Shown here one piece after another: positions 1-6,342 of a stretch of DNA of 24,043 bases (positions are counted from its first letter, which is position 1; each line of letters begins with the position of its first letter). Made by a program: the position numbers and the translations under genes. The notes under the pieces were generated by a model. The model did no database searches. It was given only the letters and a program-made list of their open reading frames with translations, and was not told the origin of the DNA. Source of the stretch: an uncultured Clostridium sp. (GTDB lineage Bacteria > Bacillota > Clostridia > Clostridiales > Clostridiaceae); assembly GCA_900543325.1 (NCBI GenBank), contig UQQU01000051.1:1-24043 (forward strand), in the 5' to 3' direction.

Positions 1-57
1 CAGAAAATTGTAGATCTAAGCTTTAAAGCCAGTGATAGAGAAAAATTAATGATATAA
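1..57 (+). CDS. C-terminal end of an unidentified gene (partial)
   Basis: Frame 1 is open from the first base and ends with TAA at 55-57, giving 18 residues that end SDREKLMI. The tail has mixed charged and hydrophobic residues typical of a real protein C-terminus, but is too short to identify. It would be transcribed toward the convergent metallophosphoesterase gene, with the hairpin at 108-168 lying between the two ends. The window start cuts off everything else, so this could be a chance open frame. Confidence 0.4.
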   Translation, partial: QKIVDLSFKASDREKLMI

Positions 58-107
58 CCGGAAGGAAGTATTATATAATAAGCTTTAGAATTTAATTATT
101 ATTGGAA

Positions 108-168
108 TAAAATTAGCGTTAAGAAGCTGAGGCGACGGTTAGGAGCTTCGAAGCTTTAGCTAATTTTA
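108..168. repeat. GC-richer structured hairpin in convergent intergenic region
   Basis: TAAAATTAGC (108-117) pairs perfectly with GCTAATTTTA (159-168). Inside it GAAGCT (123-128) pairs with AGCTTC (144-149) around the loop GAGGCGACGGTTAGG (129-143). AGCTTCGAAGCT (144-155) is itself a palindrome, so an alternative inner fold exists. The inner part is clearly richer in G+C than its surroundings. The element sits between the converging ends of the gene ending at 57 and the phosphoesterase gene. Its outer arms end in short T-runs on both strands, so it could act as a bidirectional terminator. The large GC-rich apical loop is unusual for a terminator and would also fit a dispersed repeat or a structured RNA. 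No coding sequence is seen in 58-278. Confidence 0.5.
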
Positions 169-278
169 TGGAGATAATAATATAAATTCTTAGCGAAATT
201 ATATGACTTACTGGAGGTAATATCATTAATTTTCGGCATCACGGCACTTAAGCTTTAACGAACAATTTAGTTATAAGT

Positions 279-977
279 TTATTCTTTTCCGGTTTCGTAA
301 GATGATGTAATGGCTGGTGGGAAGTTTAACATGGTACAATCTTTAACTATTCTTTTAAATTCGTATTCTAAATATTTAAATGTAACTTTAACTTCACCAT
401 TATCTTCAATTTCAATTATTGCATATGTAGGATTAGGTTTTCCTATTTTAGGTTTTCCAACACTACCAACGTTAATTAATAATTTGTTTCCATATTTTTT
501 TGCACAAGGTATATGCGTATGGGCGCATACTAAGACATCATCTTCTAATTGATTCATAACTTCTATTGTATTATCTGCATCTTCAAATAAATAATCATTG
601 ATTGCATTAGGACTTCCATGAGTAAATAGAAAATTTACTCCGTTAAATGTATATTTAAGTGAGGTTGGTAATGAATCTAAAAAGTATTTATTTGCAACTC
701 TAACTTCGTTACTTGCCCAAGGTAGTGCAAATGAATTTATTGCTGTATTTCTAATATAAGTATAGTCACCATCTACTACTGATGCATCATAATTACCTTT
801 TATACAAGGAATTTCTCGTCTTTTAATTAATGCCACAACCTCATTTGGATGAGGTCCATATCCAACTAAATCACCTAAGCAAATTATTTTATCAACTTTT
901 TGTTCATCTATATCTTCAAGAGCTTTCATTAGTGCGTAAATATTTCCATGAATATCTGATATAATTGCTAATTTCAT
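279..977 (-). CDS. YfcE/MJ0936-type metallophosphoesterase
   Basis: A 232-residue protein of the calcineurin-like metallophosphoesterase superfamily, small YfcE/MJ0936-like branch, probably a cytosolic phosphodiesterase acting on an unknown phosphoester. The dinuclear metal-site motifs appear in order: SDIHGN (D8, H10), GDLVGYGP (D36), GNYD (N62, D64), FTHGSP and CAHTHIP. The length fits a single-domain family member. I chose the ATG at 977 because GGAGG (complement of 986-990) lies 8 nt upstream. A longer reading frame from a TTG at 992 would start on top of that SD. The gene is divergent from the M24 peptidase and convergent with the gene ending at 57. The substrate cannot be told from sequence. 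Confidence 0.85.
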   Translation of the reverse strand: MKLAIISDIHGNIYALMKALEDIDEQKVDKIICLGDLVGYGPHPNEVVALIKRREIPCIKGNYDASVVDGDYTYIRNTAINSFALPWASNEVRVANKYFLDSLPTSLKYTFNGVNFLFTHGSPNAINDYLFEDADNTIEVMNQLEDDVLVCAHTHIPCAKKYGNKLLINVGSVGKPKIGKPNPTYAIIEIEDNGEVKVTFKYLEYEFKRIVKDCTMLNFPPAITSSYETGKE

Positions 978-1174
978 TTTACTATCCTCCAATTTACTTA
1001 AAATTAGACTATTTATATGATTATTACCAAAAAATAGAGATAAATTTTATAAAATAATTATATCACTATAAATAAAAAAAACGATAAAAGTAACAAATTA
1101 AATTATGGATAATATGAAAAATTTAAGTTATTATAAAGACTATAAGACAAAAGTAATATATGGAGGTGTTACTT

Positions 1175-2251
1175 ATGAAAGATTCTAGAGTTAGAGAAGT
1201 ATTAATAAAAATGGAGGAAAATAAGATTCCACAATTAATAGTTACTTCTGCAGAGTCTATATTTTATTTAACAGGAAAGATGATTCATCCCGGTGAAAGA
1301 TTAATAGCTTTATATTTGGATTCTAAGGGGAATCATAAATTTATAGTAAATAAGTTATTCCCTATACATGAGGATTTAGGCGTAGAAATAGTTTGGTATG
1401 ATGACATAGAAAATCCAATAGATAGGTTAGCTAACATAGTAAAAAAAGATGAAGTGTTAGGGGTAGATAAAAATTTACCAGCACATTTTTTAATAGATCT
1501 TATGGGAAGAAATGTTGTAAAAGCATTTGTTAATTCATCACCTATAATAGATACTTTAAGAATGATAAAAGATGAAGAAGAAATTCAAATAATGAGAGAA
1601 TCTTCTAAAATAAATGATGCTGTTATGTTAAAACTTTGGAAGAACTTAAAAGCTGGTTTTTCAGAGAAATATTATGCAAATCTTCTATCTGAGATTTACG
1701 AAGAAGAAGGTGCTTCAGGTTTTTCATTCTCACCAATAATAGCAACAAGTCCTAATGGTGCTGATCCACATCATGGAACAGGTAGGGATAAAATAAAAGT
1801 TGGGGATAGTGTAGTTTTAGATATTGGAGGAAAATATAAAAATTACTGTTCAGATATGACTAGAACTGTATTTGTAGGTAAAGAGCCAAGTAAAGAGCAT
1901 GCTGAAGTTTATAATATAGTAAAGAGTGCAAATGAAAAGGCAATTTCTATAATTAAAGAAGGCGTTAAGTTCTCTGATATTGATAAAGCTGCTAGAAATT
2001 TAATTACTGATGCTGGATATGGAGAATATTTCACTCATAGAACCGGTCACAGTATAGGAATTGAAGTTCATGACTTCGGAAATGTTAGTTCTGTAAATGA
2101 TGATGAAGTTAAAGCAGGTATGATATTCTCTGTTGAGCCAGGAATCTATTTAAAAGACAATATAGGAGTTAGAATTGAAGACTTAGTTCTTGTAACTAAA
2201 GATGGATGTGAAGTATTAAATACTGTTACTAAAGAAATTACAGTACTATAG
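1175..2251 (+). CDS. Xaa-Pro aminopeptidase family protein (M24B)
   Basis: A 358-residue cytosolic metallopeptidase of the pita-bread fold, M24B family (PepQ/YpdF-like), expected to cleave N-terminal Xaa-Pro bonds of peptides. The N-terminal creatinase-like domain covers about residues 1-125 and the catalytic domain the rest. All five metal ligands are visible: D216 in LDIGG, D227 in SDMTRT, H292 in HRTGHSIG, E321 in VEPGIY and E335 in VRIEDLV. The PHHGTG motif near residue 200 supports an active enzyme. The ATG at 1175 is preferred because GGAGGTG (1162-1168) precedes it by 6 nt. The upstream in-frame ATG at 1160 overlaps that SD. The gene is monocistronic and ends at a strong shared terminator. 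Confidence 0.88.
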   Translation: MKDSRVREVLIKMEENKIPQLIVTSAESIFYLTGKMIHPGERLIALYLDSKGNHKFIVNKLFPIHEDLGVEIVWYDDIENPIDRLANIVKKDEVLGVDKNLPAHFLIDLMGRNVVKAFVNSSPIIDTLRMIKDEEEIQIMRESSKINDAVMLKLWKNLKAGFSEKYYANLLSEIYEEEGASGFSFSPIIATSPNGADPHHGTGRDKIKVGDSVVLDIGGKYKNYCSDMTRTVFVGKEPSKEHAEVYNIVKSANEKAISIIKEGVKFSDIDKAARNLITDAGYGEYFTHRTGHSIGIEVHDFGNVSSVNDDEVKAGMIFSVEPGIYLKDNIGVRIEDLVLVTKDGCEVLNTVTKEITVL

Positions 2252-2269
2252 TTTTGTAATAATGAAAAT

Positions 2270-2313
2270 ATTAATTAAAGCTACACACTAATAAGTGAGT
2301 AGCTTTAATTAAT
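2270..2313. terminator. Bidirectional terminator between the M24 peptidase and punA
   Basis: ATTAATTAAAGCTAC (2270-2284) pairs with GTAGCTTTAATTAAT (2299-2313), a perfect 15-bp stem with a 14-nt loop. T-runs follow on the plus side (2313-2316) and the minus side. It lies between the converging ends of the peptidase (stop at 2251) and punA (stop at 2315), so it can serve both. Confidence 0.8.
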
Positions 2314-2314
2314 T

Positions 2315-3133
2315 TTATATTACTTCAATTACTCTATTCATTAACTTTATAAAGTCATTCTTAACTTTAGCAGAAGTTTCAATAACTTCTTCATGATTTA
2401 AAGGTTGATCTAGTATTCCAGCAGCCATATTTGTTAAGCAAGAAATACCAACCGTTTTAATACCACAGTGGTTTGCAACAATTACTTCTGGAACAGTTGA
2501 CATACCAACAGCATCTCCACCCATAAACTTTGCAAATCTTACTTCAGCAGGAGTTTCATAAGTAGGTCCTGAGAACATTACATATACCCCTTGTTGTAAT
2601 TTTATTCCTAGCTCTTTACCAACTTCTAAAACTTTATTTCTAAGTTCTAAGTTATAAGCTTCAGACATATCTGGGAATCTAGGTCCAAACTCATCAATGT
2701 TATGTCCAAATAGAGGGTTTGACCCAGAGAAATTAATGTGGTCAGTAATAACCATTAAATCACCTGCATTGAAATCTTTATTAACAGCACCAGCAGCATT
2801 TGTAACTATAAGCTTTGAAACACCTAATAATTTCATTACTCTTACAGGGAAAGTTACTTTATCTAAGGAATATCCTTCATAGTAATGGAATCTTCCTTGC
2901 ATAGCAACTACTTGTTTATCTCCAAGTTTACCAATAACTAATCTACCAGCATGCCCTTCTACAGTTGATGTAGGAAAGTTAGGAATATCAGAATAATTAT
3001 AATACTCCGCATCTTCGATAGTATCTGCTAATGAACCTAACCCAGAACCAAGTATTAATCCTATTTCTGGCTTATATTTACTTTGCTTTAAAATAAAATC
3101 AGCTGAAGTTTTAATTTGAGTTAATAAATCCAT
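2315..3133 (-). CDS. punA: Purine nucleoside phosphorylase (trimeric, PNP-I type)
   Basis: Phosphorolysis of inosine/guanosine-type nucleosides to free base and ribose-1-phosphate in purine salvage, cytosolic. At 272 residues it has the usual length of the trimeric class (PunA/PupG). Motifs visible: phosphate-binding GSGLG (29-33), HAGRLV with H61, GRFHYYEG, NAAGAVN starting at N112, SGPTYETPAE and the base-binding GGDAVGMSTVPE. ATG at 3133 has GAGGTG (complement of 3141-3146) just upstream. The gene lies 14 bp after murC, so the two are almost certainly co-transcribed. That pairing of salvage with wall synthesis gives no evident functional link. It ends at the bidirectional terminator. Confidence 0.93.
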   Translation of the reverse strand: MDLLTQIKTSADFILKQSKYKPEIGLILGSGLGSLADTIEDAEYYNYSDIPNFPTSTVEGHAGRLVIGKLGDKQVVAMQGRFHYYEGYSLDKVTFPVRVMKLLGVSKLIVTNAAGAVNKDFNAGDLMVITDHINFSGSNPLFGHNIDEFGPRFPDMSEAYNLELRNKVLEVGKELGIKLQQGVYVMFSGPTYETPAEVRFAKFMGGDAVGMSTVPEVIVANHCGIKTVGISCLTNMAAGILDQPLNHEEVIETSAKVKNDFIKLMNRVIEVI

Positions 3134-3147
3134 AAAAAATCACCTCG

Positions 3148-4536
3148 TTATTTTTCTTTTGCTTTATTTAAAAGTATGTTGCCAACTTTAACAACATCTC
3201 CAGCACCTACTGTAAGGATTAGGTCTTTAGGTTGAACCTTTGATGCTAAATAATCAGCAACTTCTTCATGACTATGAAGATTTATGCAATTTAATCCAGT
3301 TTTTCTTATAGCATCTCCAAGCTCATTAGAAGAAACTAAACCTGTATCTTTTTCTCTTGCAGCATAAATATCCATTAGGATTAGTTCATCAGCAGAAGAG
3401 AAACAAGTTGTAAATTCATCAAAAAGTGTTTTTGTTCTAGTATAAGTATGTGGTTGGAATACACAATATGTTTTATTGTGTTCAATAAGTTTTGCTGTAG
3501 ATAATGTTGCTTTTATCTCAACAGGATGGTGAGCATAATCATCTATTATAGTAGCACCATTGAACTCACCTTTATATTCAAATCTCTTATGAGCACCCTT
3601 ACACTCAGATAATCCACTAATTATAGATTCTTTAGGAATATTTAATATTAAAGAAGTGCATATAGTTGCAAGAGCATTAAGTATATTATGTTTTCCAGTG
3701 GTACTTAATGTTACGTCAAATAAATTTTCACCATCTTTACAAACTGTAAATGTAGCACATCCTTTATTATTAAATGAAATATTAGTTGCAGTTACATCAC
3801 CTTTAGTAAAACCATAGCTTATAGTATTACATTTTGCGTAATTAATAACCTCTAATACTCTAGGATCTTCTGCGCATCCAACCAAATATCCATCAGATGG
3901 AATTAAATCAGAGAACTTTTTAAAGGTATCTTCAATGTGATTTATATCTCTATAATAATCTAAGTGATCTGCGTCTATATTTAAAATTATTCCTATATAA
4001 GGATAGAATTTTAAAAATGATGCTTTATATTCACAAGCTTCTGTTACGAAATATTCACTTTCACCAATTTTGTAGTTGCCATGAATGGCATCAACATCGC
4101 CACCAACTAGGATTGTAGGATCTAAGTTTGCATTTAATGTTATATGAGATAACATAGAAGTTGTTGTTGTTTTTCCATGGGTTCCAGCAACAGCAACATT
4201 ATATTTATGACCTTTCATTATATAGCCTAAAAATTCAGCTCTATCCATTAATTCTATATTCTTATTTTTTGCCTCAATTATTTCAGGGTTAGTAGAAGGT
4301 ATAGCAGCAGTATACACTACTAAATCAACATTTTTAAGGTTTTCACCTTTATGCCCTATGTAAATTTCAGCACCAGACTCTCTAAGTTTATTTAAAACTT
4401 CTGATTCTTTAGCGTCAGATCCAGATACTTTATATCCTTTTGTTAATAAAACAGCAGCAAGTCCACTCATACTTACCCCGCCAATTCCAATAAAATGTAC
4501 TTTTCTATTTTTACTTGAATTAAGATCAAAAGACAA
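3148..4536 (-). CDS. murC: UDP-N-acetylmuramate--L-alanine ligase
   Basis: ATP-dependent addition of L-alanine to UDP-MurNAc, the first Mur ligase step of peptidoglycan precursor synthesis, in the cytosol. The 462 residues match the family. The N-terminal nucleotide-binding motif HFIGIGGVSMSG (14-25), the ATP P-loop GTHGKTTTT (118-126), the central ligase domain and the C-terminal DDYAHHP motif are all present. The start is a TTG at 4536: AAGGGG (complement of 4545-4550) lies 8 nt upstream, and the next in-frame Met falls inside the nucleotide-binding loop, so a later start would damage the enzyme. First gene of a murC-punA operon, divergent from purR. Confidence 0.95.
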   Translation of the reverse strand: MSFDLNSSKNRKVHFIGIGGVSMSGLAAVLLTKGYKVSGSDAKESEVLNKLRESGAEIYIGHKGENLKNVDLVVYTAAIPSTNPEIIEAKNKNIELMDRAEFLGYIMKGHKYNVAVAGTHGKTTTTSMLSHITLNANLDPTILVGGDVDAIHGNYKIGESEYFVTEACEYKASFLKFYPYIGIILNIDADHLDYYRDINHIEDTFKKFSDLIPSDGYLVGCAEDPRVLEVINYAKCNTISYGFTKGDVTATNISFNNKGCATFTVCKDGENLFDVTLSTTGKHNILNALATICTSLILNIPKESIISGLSECKGAHKRFEYKGEFNGATIIDDYAHHPVEIKATLSTAKLIEHNKTYCVFQPHTYTRTKTLFDEFTTCFSSADELILMDIYAAREKDTGLVSSNELGDAIRKTGLNCINLHSHEEVADYLASKVQPKDLILTVGAGDVVKVGNILLNKAKEK

Positions 4537-4861
4537 TATATCAACCCCTTTATTGTATGATTATATATGAGATCTTGTTTCTAATATTTAATTAGCATGC
4601 TATACGTAACTTAAATATTATTAAATTAAAAATTAGATTCTCATTTAAATATATATTTATAATTATATACAAATTTGCTAGGTTGAACACAAAAAATAAA
4701 AAATATATAAAATATTTTACAAAAAAAAAGAGCAAAACTATATATATGAAGAAAAGTGTTTATAAAACGTTTAAAAGATGGAAGAAAAAAGATAAATTTT
4801 TATAATTAAACATAGAAAATAACTTATATGAAGAATTACTGATAAATAACTTAAAAAAGTA

Positions 4862-4890
4862 TTGATAATGTAGTAAATATAGAATAAAAT
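4862..4890 (+). promoter_or_regulatory. Sigma-A-type promoter of purR
   Basis: TTGATA (4862-4867), 17-nt spacer, TAAAAT (4885-4890). This is a near-consensus vegetative promoter giving a transcript start near 4897. It rules out the in-frame ATG at 4891 as the purR start. Confidence 0.65.
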
Positions 4891-4893
4891 ATG

Positions 4894-4932
4894 AATATTC
4901 GGGTGAAGAAAATTGAAAAAATTCGTGTTTTT
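4894..4932 (-). promoter_or_regulatory. Two candidate PurR boxes in the purR leader
   Basis: On the minus strand, CACCCGAATATTC (complement of 4893-4905) and AAAAACACGAATTTTTTC (complement of 4915-4932) resemble the Bacillus PurBox core (A-rich, CCGAAC, AT-rich). The ATTCG cores are 24 nt apart in the same orientation, just downstream of the expected transcript start, so bound PurR could repress its own gene. Both have T instead of the last C of CGAAC, and they are tandem rather than inverted, so this is tentative. Confidence 0.35.
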
Positions 4933-4956
4933 GAGAAAATAAGGAAGGTGAATAAA

Positions 4957-5772
4957 GTGGAAAAATTAAGTAGAAATAATAGAGTTGTAGCCATTACAAA
5001 GATATTAATAGAAACTCCTAATAAAGTTATAGGTCTAAATAGATTTTCGGAACTTTTAAATGCCGCTAAGTCAACTATTAGTGAAGATATAGTAATTGTT
5101 AGAGAAGTATTAGAAAAATTAGAGATGGGATCTATAGAAACTATTTCAGGAGCAGCAGGAGGAATTAAGTTCATTCCTTCAATGGGTAAACAAGCTAAAG
5201 AAGATTTTGCAAATGAATTATGTGAGGCACTATTAGAAGAAGGAAGAATTGTACCAGGAAATTTTGTTTATTTAACAGATATAATGTACAATCCACAAAT
5301 AGTTAGTAAAGCAGGAGTTATTTTGGCTTCTCATTTTCAAAATATGAATATAGACTATATAGTTACAGTGGAAACAAAAGGAATCCCTTTAGCTTATGAA
5401 GTTGCTAAAAGTCTTGGTATAGAACTAGTAATAATAAGAAAAGATAATAAAATTACAGAAGGGCCAACAGTTACAATTAATTATGTCTCAGGTACAAGTG
5501 GAAGAATACAACAAATGGCATTAGCTAAAAAGTGTATGAAATCATCAAGTAAGTGCGTATTTATAGATGACTTCTTAAGAGGTGGTGGAACAGCCGAGGG
5601 AATTAGAGATCTTTTAAAAGAGTTTGATAGTGAATTGGTTGGAACAGGAGTACTTGTTGATAATGTTGGAATAGAAAACAAGAGAACTAGTGACTATATT
5701 TCAATTATTGATTTAGAATACAATAAAGAAGAAGAAAGACTTAACGTTAGACCATCATCTTTTATAAAATAG
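4957..5772 (+). CDS. purR: Purine operon regulator PurR (Gram-positive type)
   Basis: A PRPP-responsive DNA-binding regulator of purine genes, unrelated to the E. coli LacI-type PurR. The N-terminal winged-helix domain (about 1-70) contains GLNRFSELL and AKSTISED. The C-terminal type-I phosphoribosyltransferase-like domain carries the PRPP loop FIDDFLRGGGTAEG with D204 and D205. I chose GTG 4957 (271 aa): GGAAGGTG (4943-4950) lies 6 nt upstream and the N-terminus then aligns with Bacillus PurR. The upstream ATG at 4891 directly abuts the promoter -10 and would add 22 atypical basic residues. Box-like sites in its leader suggest autoregulation. The next gene, spoVG, has its own promoter. Confidence 0.92.
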   Translation: MEKLSRNNRVVAITKILIETPNKVIGLNRFSELLNAAKSTISEDIVIVREVLEKLEMGSIETISGAAGGIKFIPSMGKQAKEDFANELCEALLEEGRIVPGNFVYLTDIMYNPQIVSKAGVILASHFQNMNIDYIVTVETKGIPLAYEVAKSLGIELVIIRKDNKITEGPTVTINYVSGTSGRIQQMALAKKCMKSSSKCVFIDDFLRGGGTAEGIRDLLKEFDSELVGTGVLVDNVGIENKRTSDYISIIDLEYNKEEERLNVRPSSFIK

Positions 5773-5833
5773 TCATAAATTCAGTTGCTGTAAATATATA
5801 ATGGAAAAATTTAAAAAAATTTAAGTAAAAAAA

Positions 5834-5861
5834 AGGATTTTTAAACTTTTTATAGAAATAT
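5834..5861 (+). promoter_or_regulatory. Sigma-H-like promoter of spoVG
   Basis: AGGATTT (5834-5840), 14-nt spacer, GAAATAT (5855-5861). The -35 and spacing match the sigma-H pattern (AGGAWWT, then GAAT). Bacillus spoVG is a classic sigma-H gene, which supports the call. The -10 has one extra A relative to GAAT. Confidence 0.6.
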
Positions 5862-5892
5862 ATTATTATAAAGCAACTGGAGGTGTAGTGAA

Positions 5893-6174
5893 ATGACAAT
5901 CACAGACGTTAGAATTAGAAAAATAGCAGCAGAAGGAAAAATGAAAGCTATAGTTTCTATAACATTTGATAATGAATTCGTTGTTCATGATATTAAAGTT
6001 ATCGAAGGACAAAACGGTTTATTTATTGCAATGCCAAGTAGAAAAACACCGGATGGAGAATTTAAAGATATTGCCCACCCAATAAACACTGATACTAGGG
6101 AAAAAATTCAATCATCTATATTAAAAGCTTACGAGGCTGCAGTAGAAGAAGAAAACGTTGTTATAAGTGAATAG
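5893..6174 (+). CDS. spoVG: Regulatory protein SpoVG
   Basis: A small cytosolic nucleic-acid-binding regulator. In Bacillus it affects asymmetric septation and spore cortex formation, and in other Firmicutes virulence and capsule genes. The 93 residues begin MTITDVRIRKI and contain the conserved core FVVHDIKVIEG and FIAMPSRKTPDGEFKDIAHP (about 35-70), followed by a C-terminal helix. Length and sequence are standard for the family. ATG at 5893 has GGAGGTG (5879-5885) 7 nt upstream. The gene stands alone between a sigma-H-like promoter and a strong terminator, so it is expected to be induced at entry to sporulation. Confidence 0.96.
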   Translation: MTITDVRIRKIAAEGKMKAIVSITFDNEFVVHDIKVIEGQNGLFIAMPSRKTPDGEFKDIAHPINTDTREKIQSSILKAYEAAVEEENVVISE

Positions 6175-6182
6175 TAATTTTA

Positions 6183-6220
6183 AATGAGAGGAATATATAC
6201 ATGTATATATTCCTCTCATT
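6183..6220 (+). terminator. Terminator after spoVG
   Basis: A perfect 38-nt palindrome (6183-6220), AATGAGAGGAATATATA pairing with its complement around CATG, followed by the T-rich tract TTTATAATTTT. It isolates spoVG from glmU. Confidence 0.85.
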
Positions 6221-6239
6221 TTATAATTTTATTGAAGTG

Positions 6240-6268
6240 TTGAAATACTTTAGTTAATGCAATATAAT
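6240..6268 (+). promoter_or_regulatory. Strong sigma-A promoter of glmU-prs
   Basis: TTGAAA (6240-6245), 17-nt spacer, perfect TATAAT (6263-6268). The transcript start is expected near 6275, giving a leader of about 68 nt before glmU. Confidence 0.8.
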
Positions 6269-6278
6269 ATATAAGAAA

Positions 6279-6292
6279 TATACACGAACGTT
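6279..6292 (+). promoter_or_regulatory. Candidate PurR box in the glmU leader
   Basis: ATACACGAACGTTT contains the CGAAC core (6285-6289) in an A/T setting and shares ACACGAA with one of the purR leader sites. It lies just downstream of the expected transcript start of the unit that includes prs, whose product PRPP is the PurR effector. It is a single site, so confidence is low. Confidence 0.3.
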
Positions 6293-6326
6293 TTAGGATA
6301 AAATTTATATTTTATCCTAAAATTTT
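6291..6326 (+). promoter_or_regulatory. Perfect hairpin in the glmU 5' leader
   Basis: TTTTAGGATAAAAT (6291-6304) pairs with ATTTTATCCTAAAA (6309-6322), a perfect 14-bp stem with loop TTAT, followed by TTTT (6323-6326) and then the glmU SD (6332-6337). It lies wholly between the transcript start and the SD. It could be an attenuator, a 5' stabiliser, or a simple leader stem. The U-run is short, so efficient termination is uncertain. Confidence 0.6.
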
Positions 6327-6342
6327 ATAGAGAGGTGAGGTT

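Larger units (their letters stand above)
4537..4956. other. Long AT-rich intergenic region between murC and purR
   Basis: About 420 nt of very AT-rich sequence with no credible gene on either strand. On the minus side TATAAT (complement of 4560-4565) could be the murC -10, but no good -35 accompanies it. On the plus side it holds the purR promoter (4862-4890) and leader with two PurR-box-like sites. The middle part (4600-4850) shows only homopolymeric A/T runs. Confidence 0.5.

Noticed and set aside
255..268. CGAAC motif (TAACGAACAATTT) as a PurR box
   Set aside because: It lies in a convergent intergenic region just past the phosphoesterase stop, with no promoter to regulate.
978..992. TTG-initiated N-terminal extension of the metallophosphoesterase
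   Set aside because: The extension coincides with the GGAGG ribosome binding site, and the family starts at the later Met.
4851..5174. Minus-strand open frame of 107 codons across the purR start
   Set aside because: Rich in Phe/Ile/Ser as expected for an antisense shadow of an AT-rich gene, without an SD; it overlaps the conserved purR coding sequence.
5782..5879. Inverted repeat CAGTTGCT / AGCAACTG flanking the spoVG promoter, second arm touching the SD
   Set aside because: Only 8 bp, 82 nt apart, and the left arm lies upstream of the expected spoVG transcript start, so it would not be in that mRNA.
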